Assembly (NCBI GenBank): GCA_023432225.1
Contig: JAEYUW010000043.1
Span: 140,007-204,006 of the forward strand
Reading direction: 5' to 3'
Length of the DNA stretch: 64,000 nucleotides
Origin: Verrucomicrobiota bacterium
GTDB taxonomy: Bacteria; Verrucomicrobiota; Verrucomicrobiia; Opitutales; Opitutaceae
The translations under genes were made by a program, and so were the position numbers. The notes beneath the pieces were generated by a model that searched no databases, was not told where the DNA came from, and worked only from the letters and a program-made list of their open reading frames with translations. The number at the start of each line of letters is the position of its first letter. The stretch's first letter is position 1. Shown here piece by piece: positions 16,544-24,820 of this stretch.

Positions 16544-18007
16544 TTACTCGAGCGTGATGCCGTAGCGCTGGAGGGCGCTGCCTTCGAGGCGGTAGAGGGC
16601 GGTGTAGGAGTTGCGGAGCGCGACCTTCGCCTGGAGCTCGTTGACCTTGGCGGTCTCGAGGTCGTTCTGCACTTGGAGCACGCGATAGGAAGTGGAGAGG
16701 CCGGCGTCGAAGCGGGCGCGCTCGAGTTCGTATTGCTTCTCGCTGAGTTCGCGGGCCTGCGCGGAGATTTTCACGCTTTCGGCGTTGGTCTCGACGGCGC
16801 GGACGGCGGCGCGGACCTGCACTTCGATGTTCTGCTCGAGGGAGCGGACCGTGATTTCCTGCTGGCTGAGGGCGGCGAGGGCCTGGCGGTAGCGGGCGCG
16901 GTCGGCTTTCTGGCCCCAAGGGAGTTCGACGCGGAGATCGAGCTGCCATGCGGTGCTGTCGCGGTCGAGGGCGCTGTCGATCGCGCGGCGGTTGCTGGTC
17001 GAAGCAAAAGAGTCGAAGCCGACAGCGCCGCCGACGCTGACGTCGGGAAGGCGGTTGCTCTTCGCGACACGGGCGTCGAGCTGGAGTTGATCGAGCGCCA
17101 TTTTAGCGGCGAGGTAATCGGGCTGGTGGCGCTTCGCGGCGTCGTAGGAGGAGGCGAACGTGGGGAGCGCGGCGGCGGCGGCGGGGAGCGTCACGCGGCC
17201 GATCGGCGCATCGAGTTCGAACTGGCCGATGAGAGCGAGGAGGGATTCTTCGCTGTCCTTGACGTCTTGCTGGGCGAGGAGGACGCCGCGGCGGGCGTTG
17301 GCGACGCCGACGTCGGCTTGGAGCACGTCGAGATCGGTGGCGACGCCGGTCTGGCGGCGGGTCTGGGCTTCGTCGAGGAGGCGCTGGGCGAGGCTGAGGG
17401 TGAAGTTGCGGACCTCGAGCTGTTCGCGGGCGTAGGCGAGGGTGTAGTAGGCGTTCTCGGTGCTTTGGATGACGCTGAGGACGCTGGCCTGATAGGTGAG
17501 GTTGGCGCGTTCGAGGCCGATGCGCGCGCGCTGGATGGGGGCGCGGTTCACTTCGAGTCCGGCGCCGGCGAGGAGCGGCTGGCGGAGCGAAACGGTGACA
17601 TCGGCGTTGTAGGCCGGGTTGACGGCGGAGGCGTAGGAGGTCTCGGTCCGGTCGAGTTTGGTGCTGACGGAGGCAGTGGTGCCGGTCGGGAAAATTTCGC
17701 TGACGCTGAGGCGCGTGTCGCCGGTTTCGATCTTGGTGCCGAGGGTGGCGCTGTTCTGCGCGGTGCGGGTGAGGCCGCGCGAGGTGCTGAACGAGAAGCT
17801 CGGCAGGTTGGCGCTCTGCGCGATGTCGATCTGGTCGGCGGCGATCTGCGGATTGAAGCGGTTGGCCTCGAGGGTGAAGTTTCGCTTCAGGGCGCGTTGG
17901 ATGGCCTCCTCAATCGTGAGGGTGCCGGCCGGAGCGGCGGTTTGCGCGACAAGGCTCGCGGCGGCGAGCAGGGCCGAAGTGGCAAGGGCGAGACGGCGGA
18001 GTTTCAT
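16544..18007 (-). CDS. TolC-family outer membrane efflux protein
   Basis: This 487-residue outer-membrane channel subunit has a signal peptide (residues 1-21, ending LVAQT). Two outer-membrane efflux domain repeats follow, with long amphipathic helices. The start LTIEEAIQRALKRN is typical, as are the DVLQADVGVANARRGVLLAQQ and YRVLQVQNDLETAKVNELQA helices, equivalent positions in the two repeats. It would form a trimeric exit duct for a tripartite pump or a type I secretion system. No adaptor or pump gene is adjacent. A strong terminator follows. Confidence 0.9.
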   Translation of the reverse strand: MKLRRLALATSALLAAASLVAQTAAPAGTLTIEEAIQRALKRNFTLEANRFNPQIAADQIDIAQSANLPSFSFSTSRGLTRTAQNSATLGTKIETGDTRLSVSEIFPTGTTASVSTKLDRTETSYASAVNPAYNADVTVSLRQPLLAGAGLEVNRAPIQRARIGLERANLTYQASVLSVIQSTENAYYTLAYAREQLEVRNFTLSLAQRLLDEAQTRRQTGVATDLDVLQADVGVANARRGVLLAQQDVKDSEESLLALIGQFELDAPIGRVTLPAAAAALPTFASSYDAAKRHQPDYLAAKMALDQLQLDARVAKSNRLPDVSVGGAVGFDSFASTSNRRAIDSALDRDSTAWQLDLRVELPWGQKADRARYRQALAALSQQEITVRSLEQNIEVQVRAAVRAVETNAESVKISAQARELSEKQYELERARFDAGLSTSYRVLQVQNDLETAKVNELQAKVALRNSYTALYRLEGSALQRYGITLE

Positions 18008-18231
18008 TCGAAAATTAAAGGGAGCGGCAAAAAGACACGCGGGCGGTCGGAAAGTTGGAGGATTCTACGCGCAAGGCGTGAGAGGCACGTGAGCTTGGCG
18101 CGAGTGGGAGGCAGTATGTTGTCCGCCGCAGCGAGGGCAGGAGGATTGCGGGCGGGCGGTCATGGAACGGGATAGACGGCGGTCGCTGCAGCGAGTTACG
18201 CGCATGACGCATCGAAGGGCGTCACGCTGGG

Positions 18232-18262
18232 GAAAAAGAAAGGGCGCAGCAAGTGCGCCCTT
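18232..18262 (-). terminator. Intrinsic terminator after PpiD-like gene
   Basis: On the minus strand AAGGGCGCA and TGCGCCCTT make a perfect 9-bp stem with a 5-nt loop, followed by TCTTTTTC. It lies just past the stop at 18287. The rest of 18008-18231 holds no recognisable feature. Confidence 0.9.
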
Positions 18263-18286
18263 GGAGAAAGGAACTGGAGCGGCCGG

Positions 18287-19966
18287 TCAGGGCGCGGCGG
18301 TCTTCGCCGGCGCGTGCTTCTTGAGTTCGGCTTCGACCATGGCGGTGAGGACCGCGCTCTGGTTGGCCGCGGCGGTGTATTGCGCGAGTTGTTTCTGCAC
18401 CTCGGCGAAGCGCGGGTTCGAGGGGCTCACGTCGGGGAGCTTCTTGTCGGCGACGTAAGTGAAGACGCCCTTGTCGCCGGTGGCGACCATCTCGGACACG
18501 GCGCCCTTTTCGAGCGAGGCTTGGAGGGCACCGTAGGCGGCGTAGGGAAGATCTTGCGGGGGCTGGCGCAGGGAGAAGTTCGCGAAGGATTTCACTTCGA
18601 GTTTTTCCGCCTTCGCGACTTCCTCGAAGTTTCCAGCTTTGGCCGCGGCTTCGAGCTTCGTGCGGAGCGCTTTGCCGGACTCGACGAAACGCTTGCGCTT
18701 CTCGGCGTCCTTGTAGTCGGCGGTGACCTTGTCCTTCACCTCGTTGAGCATGGGCTTGTGGCCGGCGACGGTGTCGTTCCACAGCAGCACGATGTAGCCT
18801 TCGGGCGACGGGACCGGGTCGGAGAAGAAGCGGTCCTTGTCGAGGCGGGAGATTTGCTCCGCGTAGTTCGCGAGCCACGGACGGTCGGCGGGCGGGCTGT
18901 CGAAGGTGAAGAGCGGCAGCTGCACGGCGGTGCGATGCTGCGCGGTGAGGAGGGCGGTGAGGTCAGCGGAGTTGGCGGTGGCCTTGCGCTCGTAGATCGC
19001 GACGGTGAAGTCGTTGGCGGCCTTCGAGGCGCGATTGCGGGCGGCGAGGTCCTTCATCGTTTGCTCGACCTGCGCACGAACCTTCGGGAAGTCGTCGGTC
19101 TTGGGGGCGTCGGCGTTGAGCGCGACGGCGGGCTTCTTGTCGTCGGCTTTGCTGGCCTCGGCCGGAGCGGGGAAGCGCTCTTTGTTCGCCTCATAGAAGG
19201 CGCGCATTTCCTGTTCGCTCGGCGGAGTCGGCGGGACGAACTCGGCGGACTTGAACTCCACGAGCGTCAGCTTCGGGCGGGCGGGAATCTCGTAGCGAAA
19301 CGCGTTTTCGTCGAAAAATTTCTGGAGCGCGACGTCGTTGGCCTGCACGCCGGCGTCGAACGCGGCGTAGTCGCGGGAGGCGGTGACGAGAGACCAGGTG
19401 GCGTCGGCGCGCTTGAGCTGCTCGGCGACGTCGGAAGGGAGAACGTAGCCCGGGCCGGCGATGACTTTGCCGAGCGCTTCGAGGCGGGTGTCGTCGCGGA
19501 ACACGCGGTTGGCGTCGGCGATCGTGAACTCGCGCGAGGTTTTGAGGCTGTCCTCAAATTGCTTGTAGCGGGCGGTGTTGAAGGCGCCGTTCTCGTCCTT
19601 GAAGGCGGGCAGCGTGGCGATGAACGCGCCGACTTCCTTCTCGGTGGGAACCGGGACGTGCAACTCGTCCGCGAGCGCGAGGCCGGCGATGCGGGTGAGG
19701 GAGTATTCCTGGAGCTGCGCGCCGCTGGCTTGATAGGCGCCGCGGAGCTGAGCGGAGAAATTGCCGTCACCGAACACGCGGCGGGCCTCTTGCTCGTTGC
19801 CGAGGTTGTGGCCGAAGAAAGGCTGCTCGAGCACCTTGTTGCCCGCGCGGCCGATGCCAGGCGCGGCGCCGATGGTGAACACGAACGAGATGATGACGCC
19901 GGCCAGGAGCACCGCGAAAACCGTGCGGAAGTGCTTCTGGAAGTAGGTTTGGATCCAAGAAATCAT
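18287..19966 (-). CDS. PpiD/SurA-like membrane-anchored chaperone
   Basis: This 559-residue protein starts MISWIQTYFQKHFR followed by one membrane segment (about 14-35), the layout of PpiD, which is anchored in the inner membrane and helps secreted proteins fold. A SurA-type N-terminal helical domain follows (EYSLTRIAGLALADELHVPV, near 100). Long charged helices make up most of the rest. The usual parvulin signature with GGDLG is not visible, so isomerase activity is doubtful. ATG 19966 is chosen because it directly precedes the conserved N-terminus. Confidence 0.8.
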   Translation of the reverse strand: MISWIQTYFQKHFRTVFAVLLAGVIISFVFTIGAAPGIGRAGNKVLEQPFFGHNLGNEQEARRVFGDGNFSAQLRGAYQASGAQLQEYSLTRIAGLALADELHVPVPTEKEVGAFIATLPAFKDENGAFNTARYKQFEDSLKTSREFTIADANRVFRDDTRLEALGKVIAGPGYVLPSDVAEQLKRADATWSLVTASRDYAAFDAGVQANDVALQKFFDENAFRYEIPARPKLTLVEFKSAEFVPPTPPSEQEMRAFYEANKERFPAPAEASKADDKKPAVALNADAPKTDDFPKVRAQVEQTMKDLAARNRASKAANDFTVAIYERKATANSADLTALLTAQHRTAVQLPLFTFDSPPADRPWLANYAEQISRLDKDRFFSDPVPSPEGYIVLLWNDTVAGHKPMLNEVKDKVTADYKDAEKRKRFVESGKALRTKLEAAAKAGNFEEVAKAEKLEVKSFANFSLRQPPQDLPYAAYGALQASLEKGAVSEMVATGDKGVFTYVADKKLPDVSPSNPRFAEVQKQLAQYTAAANQSAVLTAMVEAELKKHAPAKTAAP

Positions 19967-20150
19967 GGAATGGAAACTGAAGTCGCTAGGCGGCGCGCGC
20001 GGGGCTGTCAACCGCGGGTTCCGTTCGGTGCTGCGGTGCGGTTTGCGCCTGGGTGGTCGATGCGGGCGGACGCGCGCGTCAGGCGCGAGCGGACACGATT
20101 TTGATTCAGAATACGGTTGGCCCGCGCAGTCGGGTGACTAGCAAGGAGGC

Positions 20151-21284
20151 ATGGTCTCCCCGGATCGACCCACGGCAAAAACGGCCACGCGCATCTGGGC
20201 GCGGGTGACCGGGTGGACGATGGAGCGTCTCACGGGGATGCCGAAAAGCGGACGCACAGGCGCGCTGGTTTGGATCGGGCTGTTTCTGGTGGCGATCGGC
20301 TTCATCGATTACATCACCGGCACGCGCGTCTCGATGGGGTTCTTTTATCTCGTGCCGGTGGCGCTGTCGGTGGTGTGGCTGGGGCTCGGCGCCGCTTCGC
20401 TCACGGCGCTGGCGTGCTGGGCGGTTCGCGTGGTGGCGGATCTGACCGACGCGCCGCAGTCGTTTCAGGAAACGTGGCTGTGGTGGAATTCCGCGTCGGC
20501 GCTGCTGATCTATTTCTCGGTGATTTGGATTCTGCATGCGCTGATCCAACTACACCGGCAACTGGAGCAACGCGTGCGGGAGCGCACTGAGGAGCTCGAG
20601 CGCGAGACGTTGAAGCGCCAGCAGGTGCAGCGGGAGCTGTTGGAGTTGAGCGAGAGCGAGCGCAGCGCGATGGGCCGGGAGCTGCACGATCAACTCGGCC
20701 AGCACCTCGTGGGCACGGCCATGGCGGCGCAGGTGCTCGCGCATCGGTTGCATGGCCGCGACGAGAGCGGCGCGCGCGAGGCCCGCAAGATTGCCGATCT
20801 GGTGGAGCAGGGTATCGCGCAAACGCGTCAGCTGGCGCGCGGTCTCCTGCTGGAGCGGGTCGAGCCGGAGCGCTTGGAATCGGAATTGGAAGAACTGTGC
20901 GCGGGACTGCGGCAGCAGTTTCCTGCGGTGGAGTGCGTCGCGAGCGTGGAGACGCCGGGGGGATTGCGCGACGCGTCGCGGGCCGCTCAGGTGTTTCGCA
21001 TCGCACAAGAGGCGCTGCGCAACGCTTGCCGGCACAGCGGGGCGAAGCGGGTCGCGCTCACGTTGCGGGAGGAGCAAGGGGATTTGCTGGTGATGGTCGA
21101 GGATGATGGCCGCGGTTTGCCTCCGGAAGGGGAGCGCAACGAGGGCATGGGACTGCGCATCATGCAGCACCGGGCGGAGCATCTCGGCTCGAACCTGATG
21201 ATCACCGCGCAAAGCGGGCGGGGCACGCGGGTGAGGTGTGTGGTGCCGCTGGGGGCGCCGGTCCGATTTTCCCATGAATCCTGA
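20151..21284 (+). CDS. Sensor histidine kinase, NarL/LuxR-system type (HisKA_3)
   Basis: This 377-residue kinase has three to four membrane segments in residues 38-135 (small integral-membrane sensor), a coiled coil at 135-170, and the dimerisation domain with phospho-acceptor His179 in RELHDQLGQHL. The HATPase domain has EALRNACRHSGA (N box) and VEDDGRGLPPE (G1 box), then GMGLRIMQHRAE. It phosphorylates the regulator whose gene overlaps its 3' end by 11 nt. AAGGAGG at 20143-20149 leaves only 1 nt before ATG 20151, unusually close, so the true start may be slightly downstream. Confidence 0.92.
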   Translation: MVSPDRPTAKTATRIWARVTGWTMERLTGMPKSGRTGALVWIGLFLVAIGFIDYITGTRVSMGFFYLVPVALSVVWLGLGAASLTALACWAVRVVADLTDAPQSFQETWLWWNSASALLIYFSVIWILHALIQLHRQLEQRVRERTEELERETLKRQQVQRELLELSESERSAMGRELHDQLGQHLVGTAMAAQVLAHRLHGRDESGAREARKIADLVEQGIAQTRQLARGLLLERVEPERLESELEELCAGLRQQFPAVECVASVETPGGLRDASRAAQVFRIAQEALRNACRHSGAKRVALTLREEQGDLLVMVEDDGRGLPPEGERNEGMGLRIMQHRAEHLGSNLMITAQSGRGTRVRCVVPLGAPVRFSHES

Positions 21285-21924
21285 TCCGGTCCGAATTTTT
21301 CTAGTGGATGACCATCCGCTCGTGCGCGAGTGGCTGGAGCAATTGCTGCGGGGCGAACCTGGTTTCGAAGTCGTCGGCCAGGCCGAAGATGCGGCCGGTG
21401 CGCTCGCGGCGATGCGCGCGAATCCACCGCACATCGCCATCGTGGATCTCACGCTGCGCAGCGGCACCGGACTGGACCTGATCAAGGACCTGCGCGCGCA
21501 GTTGCCGGCCGTGCAGGTGATCGTGCTTTCGATGCATGAAGAGCTCGCGCAGGTGGAGCGCGCGCTGCGTGCCGGCGCGGCGGGTTACGTGATGAAACGC
21601 GAGTCGACCACGCGCATCGTCGAAGCGATCCGCACCGTGCGCAGCGGCAATGTCTACGCGAATCCGGAAGTGCTGGCGCGCCTGGCCGAGCGCATGGTCG
21701 GACGCCGCCAGACGACCGGTTCAGTCGACGCGTTGAGCGATCGCGAACTCGAGGTGTTCCGCCGCATGGGCGAAGGCCACGCGACCAAGCGCATCGCCAC
21801 GGATCTGGGCGTGAGCATGAAGACCGTCCAGGAGTATCAGGCGCGCATCAAGGACAAGCTCGGGCTCGCCGATGCGGCGGAATTGATGCGAGCCGCCGTG
21901 CGCTGGACCGAAGGCGTGCTGTGA
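21274..21924 (+). CDS. LuxR/NarL-family response regulator
   Basis: This 216-residue regulator has a REC domain (Asp58 in AIVDLTL, acidic pair VDDH at 11-14, conserved Lys in VMKRES). The C-terminal LuxR helix-turn-helix domain covers LSDRELEVFRRMGEGHATKRIATDLGVSMKTVQEYQARIK. It should bind DNA when phosphorylated by the kinase encoded just upstream. The genes overlap, so they are translationally coupled. The signal and target genes are unknown; no auto-regulatory site was identified. Confidence 0.93.
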   Translation: MNPDPVRIFLVDDHPLVREWLEQLLRGEPGFEVVGQAEDAAGALAAMRANPPHIAIVDLTLRSGTGLDLIKDLRAQLPAVQVIVLSMHEELAQVERALRAGAAGYVMKRESTTRIVEAIRTVRSGNVYANPEVLARLAERMVGRRQTTGSVDALSDRELEVFRRMGEGHATKRIATDLGVSMKTVQEYQARIKDKLGLADAAELMRAAVRWTEGVL

Positions 21925-22055
21925 GGCGTCGGAGCAAGCCGGACAGCAGGTTTATCTCCGGTCGGACAGACGGCGCCGCGTTCCTCTGGTAAGGTCCGGC
22001 TGCGTGTTGGGTTACCTACACCAAGTGAATTAAGGCTAGTCTAGCAACCTACGTG

Positions 22056-22097
22056 CCGCTCGTCCGGGTGTTCAGCCGGGCGAGCGGTCTGCTTTTT
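22056..22097 (+). terminator. Intrinsic terminator of two-component operon
   Basis: CCGCTCGTCCGG (22056-22067) pairs with CCGGGCGAGCGG (22076-22087), 12 bp with one G-T pair and an 8-nt loop, followed by TCTGCTTTTT. It ends transcription from the response-regulator gene. The preceding 130 bp (21925-22055) hold no recognised feature. Confidence 0.75.
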
Positions 22098-22174
22098 GGG
22101 GCATGGATTCGATTTCGGCGGGACTGGTTGCTCTGACGCGCGCGGGCCTGCCACTCTGCGCGGGCATCGCACGT

Positions 22175-22194
22175 GACCGGCTAGCCGGTCCTAC
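22175..22194. repeat. Single REP-like hairpin, GACCGGCT class
   Basis: GACCGGCTAGCCGGTC is a perfect 16-bp palindrome followed by CTAC. It ends 1 nt before the complement of the YihY stop codon. Confidence 0.7.
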
Positions 22195-22195
22195 T

Positions 22196-23713
22196 TCATG
22201 CTCCGGGTGCGGCGAACGGCGCGCGCGTCACGTTCGATTCGAAGCTCTCGAGGAGTTCGTCGAGCGACTTCTGACCGAGCGCTTCGGGCAACGTGGCGGC
22301 GAGGCGGGCGTGGTAGTGCGCGAGAATCGGGTCGACGCTGTCGAGCATCTCGCCGCTGGGCGATTCGCCGTAGTGCGCGAAGAGCTGTTGGAATTGGAGG
22401 AGCGTCACCTTGTTCAGCGGGCGCGCGGGCTGGTAGCGATAGTCGTTCGGGTCCTTGTCCTCGGCCGAAGGCAGCTGGGCGATGAGTTCGAGGTCGCACA
22501 GGCGGTTGAGGCTTTCGTTGAGGACCTGCGACGGCACGCGGATGCGATGGGCCAGCTGCGTGACGGAGTAGGGCGGCAGGCACTCCTTGAAGCGACGCGC
22601 GATCAGCAGGAGCACCAGCAACGACAAGCTCTCGCGCGCGAAGTGATTGAGGCTGTGCCACGCCGTCTGGCTGCTGCGGTAGTGGACGTTTTGCACGGCG
22701 TAGGTGATCTGGCCGCCGACGAGCACGAAGAACCAGAAGATATAGAGACCGAGCATGAGCACGATCGGCAGCGCGACGGAGCCGTAGAGGCTCTTCGAGA
22801 GCACGACGCGTTTCACATAAAGAAACGCCAGCGTGTTGTTCAGAAACAACAGCGCAGTGACCACGATGGCGCCGATCACGGCGGCGCCCCAGCGAACACG
22901 GGTGTTCGGAATGGCGCGGTAAAAGAGCGTCAGGACGACGATGAGGAGGACGGCTGACGACGACGGCAGCATCCAGACGAAGAGGGCCTTCAACTGCTCA
23001 CCGCCGGGCAGTTTTTCCAGAAACACGCCGACGACGGTGCCGGCCGACAGCAGCGTGAATGAGGTGAAGAACAACAGCGCGCCGAGGGTGATGACGGTCC
23101 AGTAATAAACGATGCGCGTGAGCCAGCTGCGGCCGCGGCGCACGCCCCAGATGTCGTTGAAGGCGTTCTCCACCGTCGTGAAGAGCTGCACGGCAATGAT
23201 GAGCAGCGTGAGCAAGCCCACGGCACCGGCCGTGCCGGAGCGCGAACTCTCGATGAGGCGCGTGATGAACTTGACGAGCTCGGGATCGGGTTGGGGCGCG
23301 GCGGCGACGTGCGGCCCGGGCGGTTGTGCGGTGTGCAGTTCGGGCGCGGTGTTGTGCTCGGCGTCGGCGGTCGCGGTTGCACGATCGAATTGGGCCACCT
23401 GCGGCGCGACGAAGCTGATGATGTTGTTCAGGCCGCGCGCGAGGACGACAGGATCGCGGTCGCCGAGCGCGAAGCCGGCGATCAACACCGTGAGCGCGAC
23501 CAGCGGGCCGATGCCGAGCAGCGAGCTGTAACTGAGCGCGGCGGCGCGGGCGGCGACCTTGAGCTCCTGCAGGCCCGAGATGGTGATCGAGAGCACGCGC
23601 AGCACGGCGTAGCCGCGGCCTTTGAGCGAGCGGTCGCGCGCGGTGGCGGCGGCCCAGATGTCCGTGTGCCAGAGCCGATGCAGGCGCGCGGCCAGTTGTT
23701 GCGGTCCGTTCAT
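22196..23713 (-). CDS. YihY/virulence factor BrkB family membrane protein
   Basis: This 505-residue inner-membrane protein of the YihY/BrkB family (once called RNase BN) has six membrane segments. Typical motifs are AAALSYSSLLGIGPLVAL near residue 58, VENAFNDIWGVRRGRSWLTRI near 185, and SLYGSVALPIVLMLGLYIFW near 310. A 60-residue Ala/Pro/His insert sits between the first two membrane segments. After residue 390 a soluble winged-helix-like tail follows (PPYSVTQLAHRIRVPSQVLN), as in longer members. The cellular role is not established. Confidence 0.87.
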   Translation of the reverse strand: MNGPQQLAARLHRLWHTDIWAAATARDRSLKGRGYAVLRVLSITISGLQELKVAARAAALSYSSLLGIGPLVALTVLIAGFALGDRDPVVLARGLNNIISFVAPQVAQFDRATATADAEHNTAPELHTAQPPGPHVAAAPQPDPELVKFITRLIESSRSGTAGAVGLLTLLIIAVQLFTTVENAFNDIWGVRRGRSWLTRIVYYWTVITLGALLFFTSFTLLSAGTVVGVFLEKLPGGEQLKALFVWMLPSSSAVLLIVVLTLFYRAIPNTRVRWGAAVIGAIVVTALLFLNNTLAFLYVKRVVLSKSLYGSVALPIVLMLGLYIFWFFVLVGGQITYAVQNVHYRSSQTAWHSLNHFARESLSLLVLLLIARRFKECLPPYSVTQLAHRIRVPSQVLNESLNRLCDLELIAQLPSAEDKDPNDYRYQPARPLNKVTLLQFQQLFAHYGESPSGEMLDSVDPILAHYHARLAATLPEALGQKSLDELLESFESNVTRAPFAAPGA

Positions 23714-23741
23714 GCGAGCGCGGCCACGCGGGCCACGGGAC

Positions 23742-24509
23742 TTAGAACAAATTCATCGCGGCCAGTGCCCCCATGCCGCCCAAGCCGGCGAGGAGCGCGA
23801 CGCCGAGCGGCACGTAGTTCAGAAAAATCGTGCTGAAATAGAGTCCGGCCGAACCGGCCGCGAGCGCGACAATCGCGGTGGGATTGCCCTGGGTCCAGAG
23901 GATGAAGCCGAGAAAGCCGAGACCGAAGACCGCGCGGAAGCGCACGAACGGATAGAGGCTGATCACGCCGAGCAGGAGCAGCAGTCCGATGAAAAGGTCG
24001 AGCACGCCGAGAAACACGAGCGGCTTGTCGAGGAGTTTGCCGAAGTCCATCGCGGTGAGCGCCTCGAGTCCGGGGAGCATCAGCGCGATCGCGCTGATGA
24101 ACATGATCACGGCCGCGCCCTTGGTGCCCCACATCGCCGCCTTCATCATGTCGAGCGATTTGTCCTTCTTGCCCTTGGTGTCGTCAGTTTTGCCTTCGGC
24201 GGCATCGAGAAACTGTTGGACGGTGATCGCCGGCGTGGCGTCGTCGGCCTTGTTGACCGCCTTGAACTCCTTTTCCTTGAAGCCGAGTTTTTTCTTCTCG
24301 GGCCAGATTGCGGCCTTCAACTCGGCGTTGCTTGCCAGGGTGAGCCACTGCTCGGTGTTGGCGTCGTAGTAGTAGGTCTCGGGCGTGACTTGGCCGGCTT
24401 CGGCGAGGGAAGCGAGCTGATCGACGGTGAACGGGCCGCGCGCTTCGGCGTCATTGATGCCGCGGACGTAATAATCAGGGCCGGAAGAGGTGGAGGCGCC
24501 GCTCGACAT
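23742..24509 (-). CDS. GYF_2 (DUF4339) domain membrane protein
   Basis: This 255-residue protein has an N-terminal GYF_2/DUF4339 domain (residues about 11-68), shown by YYVRGINDAEARGPFTVDQLASLAEAG and by QWLTLA. A charged linker rich in Lys/Asp follows, then four to five membrane segments from about 130 to the end. GYF_2 domains are thought to bind proline-rich peptides; many occur in membrane proteins of unknown role. It is 28 nt upstream of the YihY gene on the same strand, so the two may be co-transcribed. Confidence 0.78.
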   Translation of the reverse strand: MSSGASTSSGPDYYVRGINDAEARGPFTVDQLASLAEAGQVTPETYYYDANTEQWLTLASNAELKAAIWPEKKKLGFKEKEFKAVNKADDATPAITVQQFLDAAEGKTDDTKGKKDKSLDMMKAAMWGTKGAAVIMFISAIALMLPGLEALTAMDFGKLLDKPLVFLGVLDLFIGLLLLLGVISLYPFVRFRAVFGLGFLGFILWTQGNPTAIVALAAGSAGLYFSTIFLNYVPLGVALLAGLGGMGALAAMNLF

Positions 24510-24646
24510 AGTGCGGCGAATGTTGGGCGCGCGCGAGGGTGTCGCAAGAGTGAATTGGTCCGCGAATGGCCCCGGCGGCGCGCGATCGCGAGGAAACTTA
24601 CGCGGATTTCAAAGAGCAGGAAGTTCCGCGATCGCTACGGCGAGAG

Positions 24647-24734
24647 GTAGGGCTCGACCTTGTGTCGAGCCGATCCGGCGAGCGCGGCGTGCGCTGCGAT
24701 CAGACGCGAGGCCTCACGCGAGGTGAGGCCCTAC
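24647..24734. repeat. REP-like hairpin pair, CTCGAC/CCTCAC class
   Basis: Bracketed GTAGGGC...GCCCTAC with stems GGCTCGAC/GTCGAGCC and GGCCTCAC/GTGAGGCC. It is the close relative of 2165-2253, and the two share the same stem pair in the same order. Confidence 0.82.
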
Positions 24735-24764
24735 GATTCTGGGCGCGGGTTGCGAAAATCCCAG

Positions 24765-24791
24765 AACGCGTTGCGGTCAACGCGTTCCACC
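24765..24791. repeat. Single REP-like hairpin, AACGCGTTG class
   Basis: AACGCGTTG and CAACGCGTT form a 9-bp stem, ending CCACC. The same words make both halves of the pair at 38105-38166. With the previous entry it fills most of the 311-bp gap before argS. Confidence 0.7.
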
Positions 24792-24820
24792 TCGATGCGC
24801 TGACTACTTGGCACCGCCGC

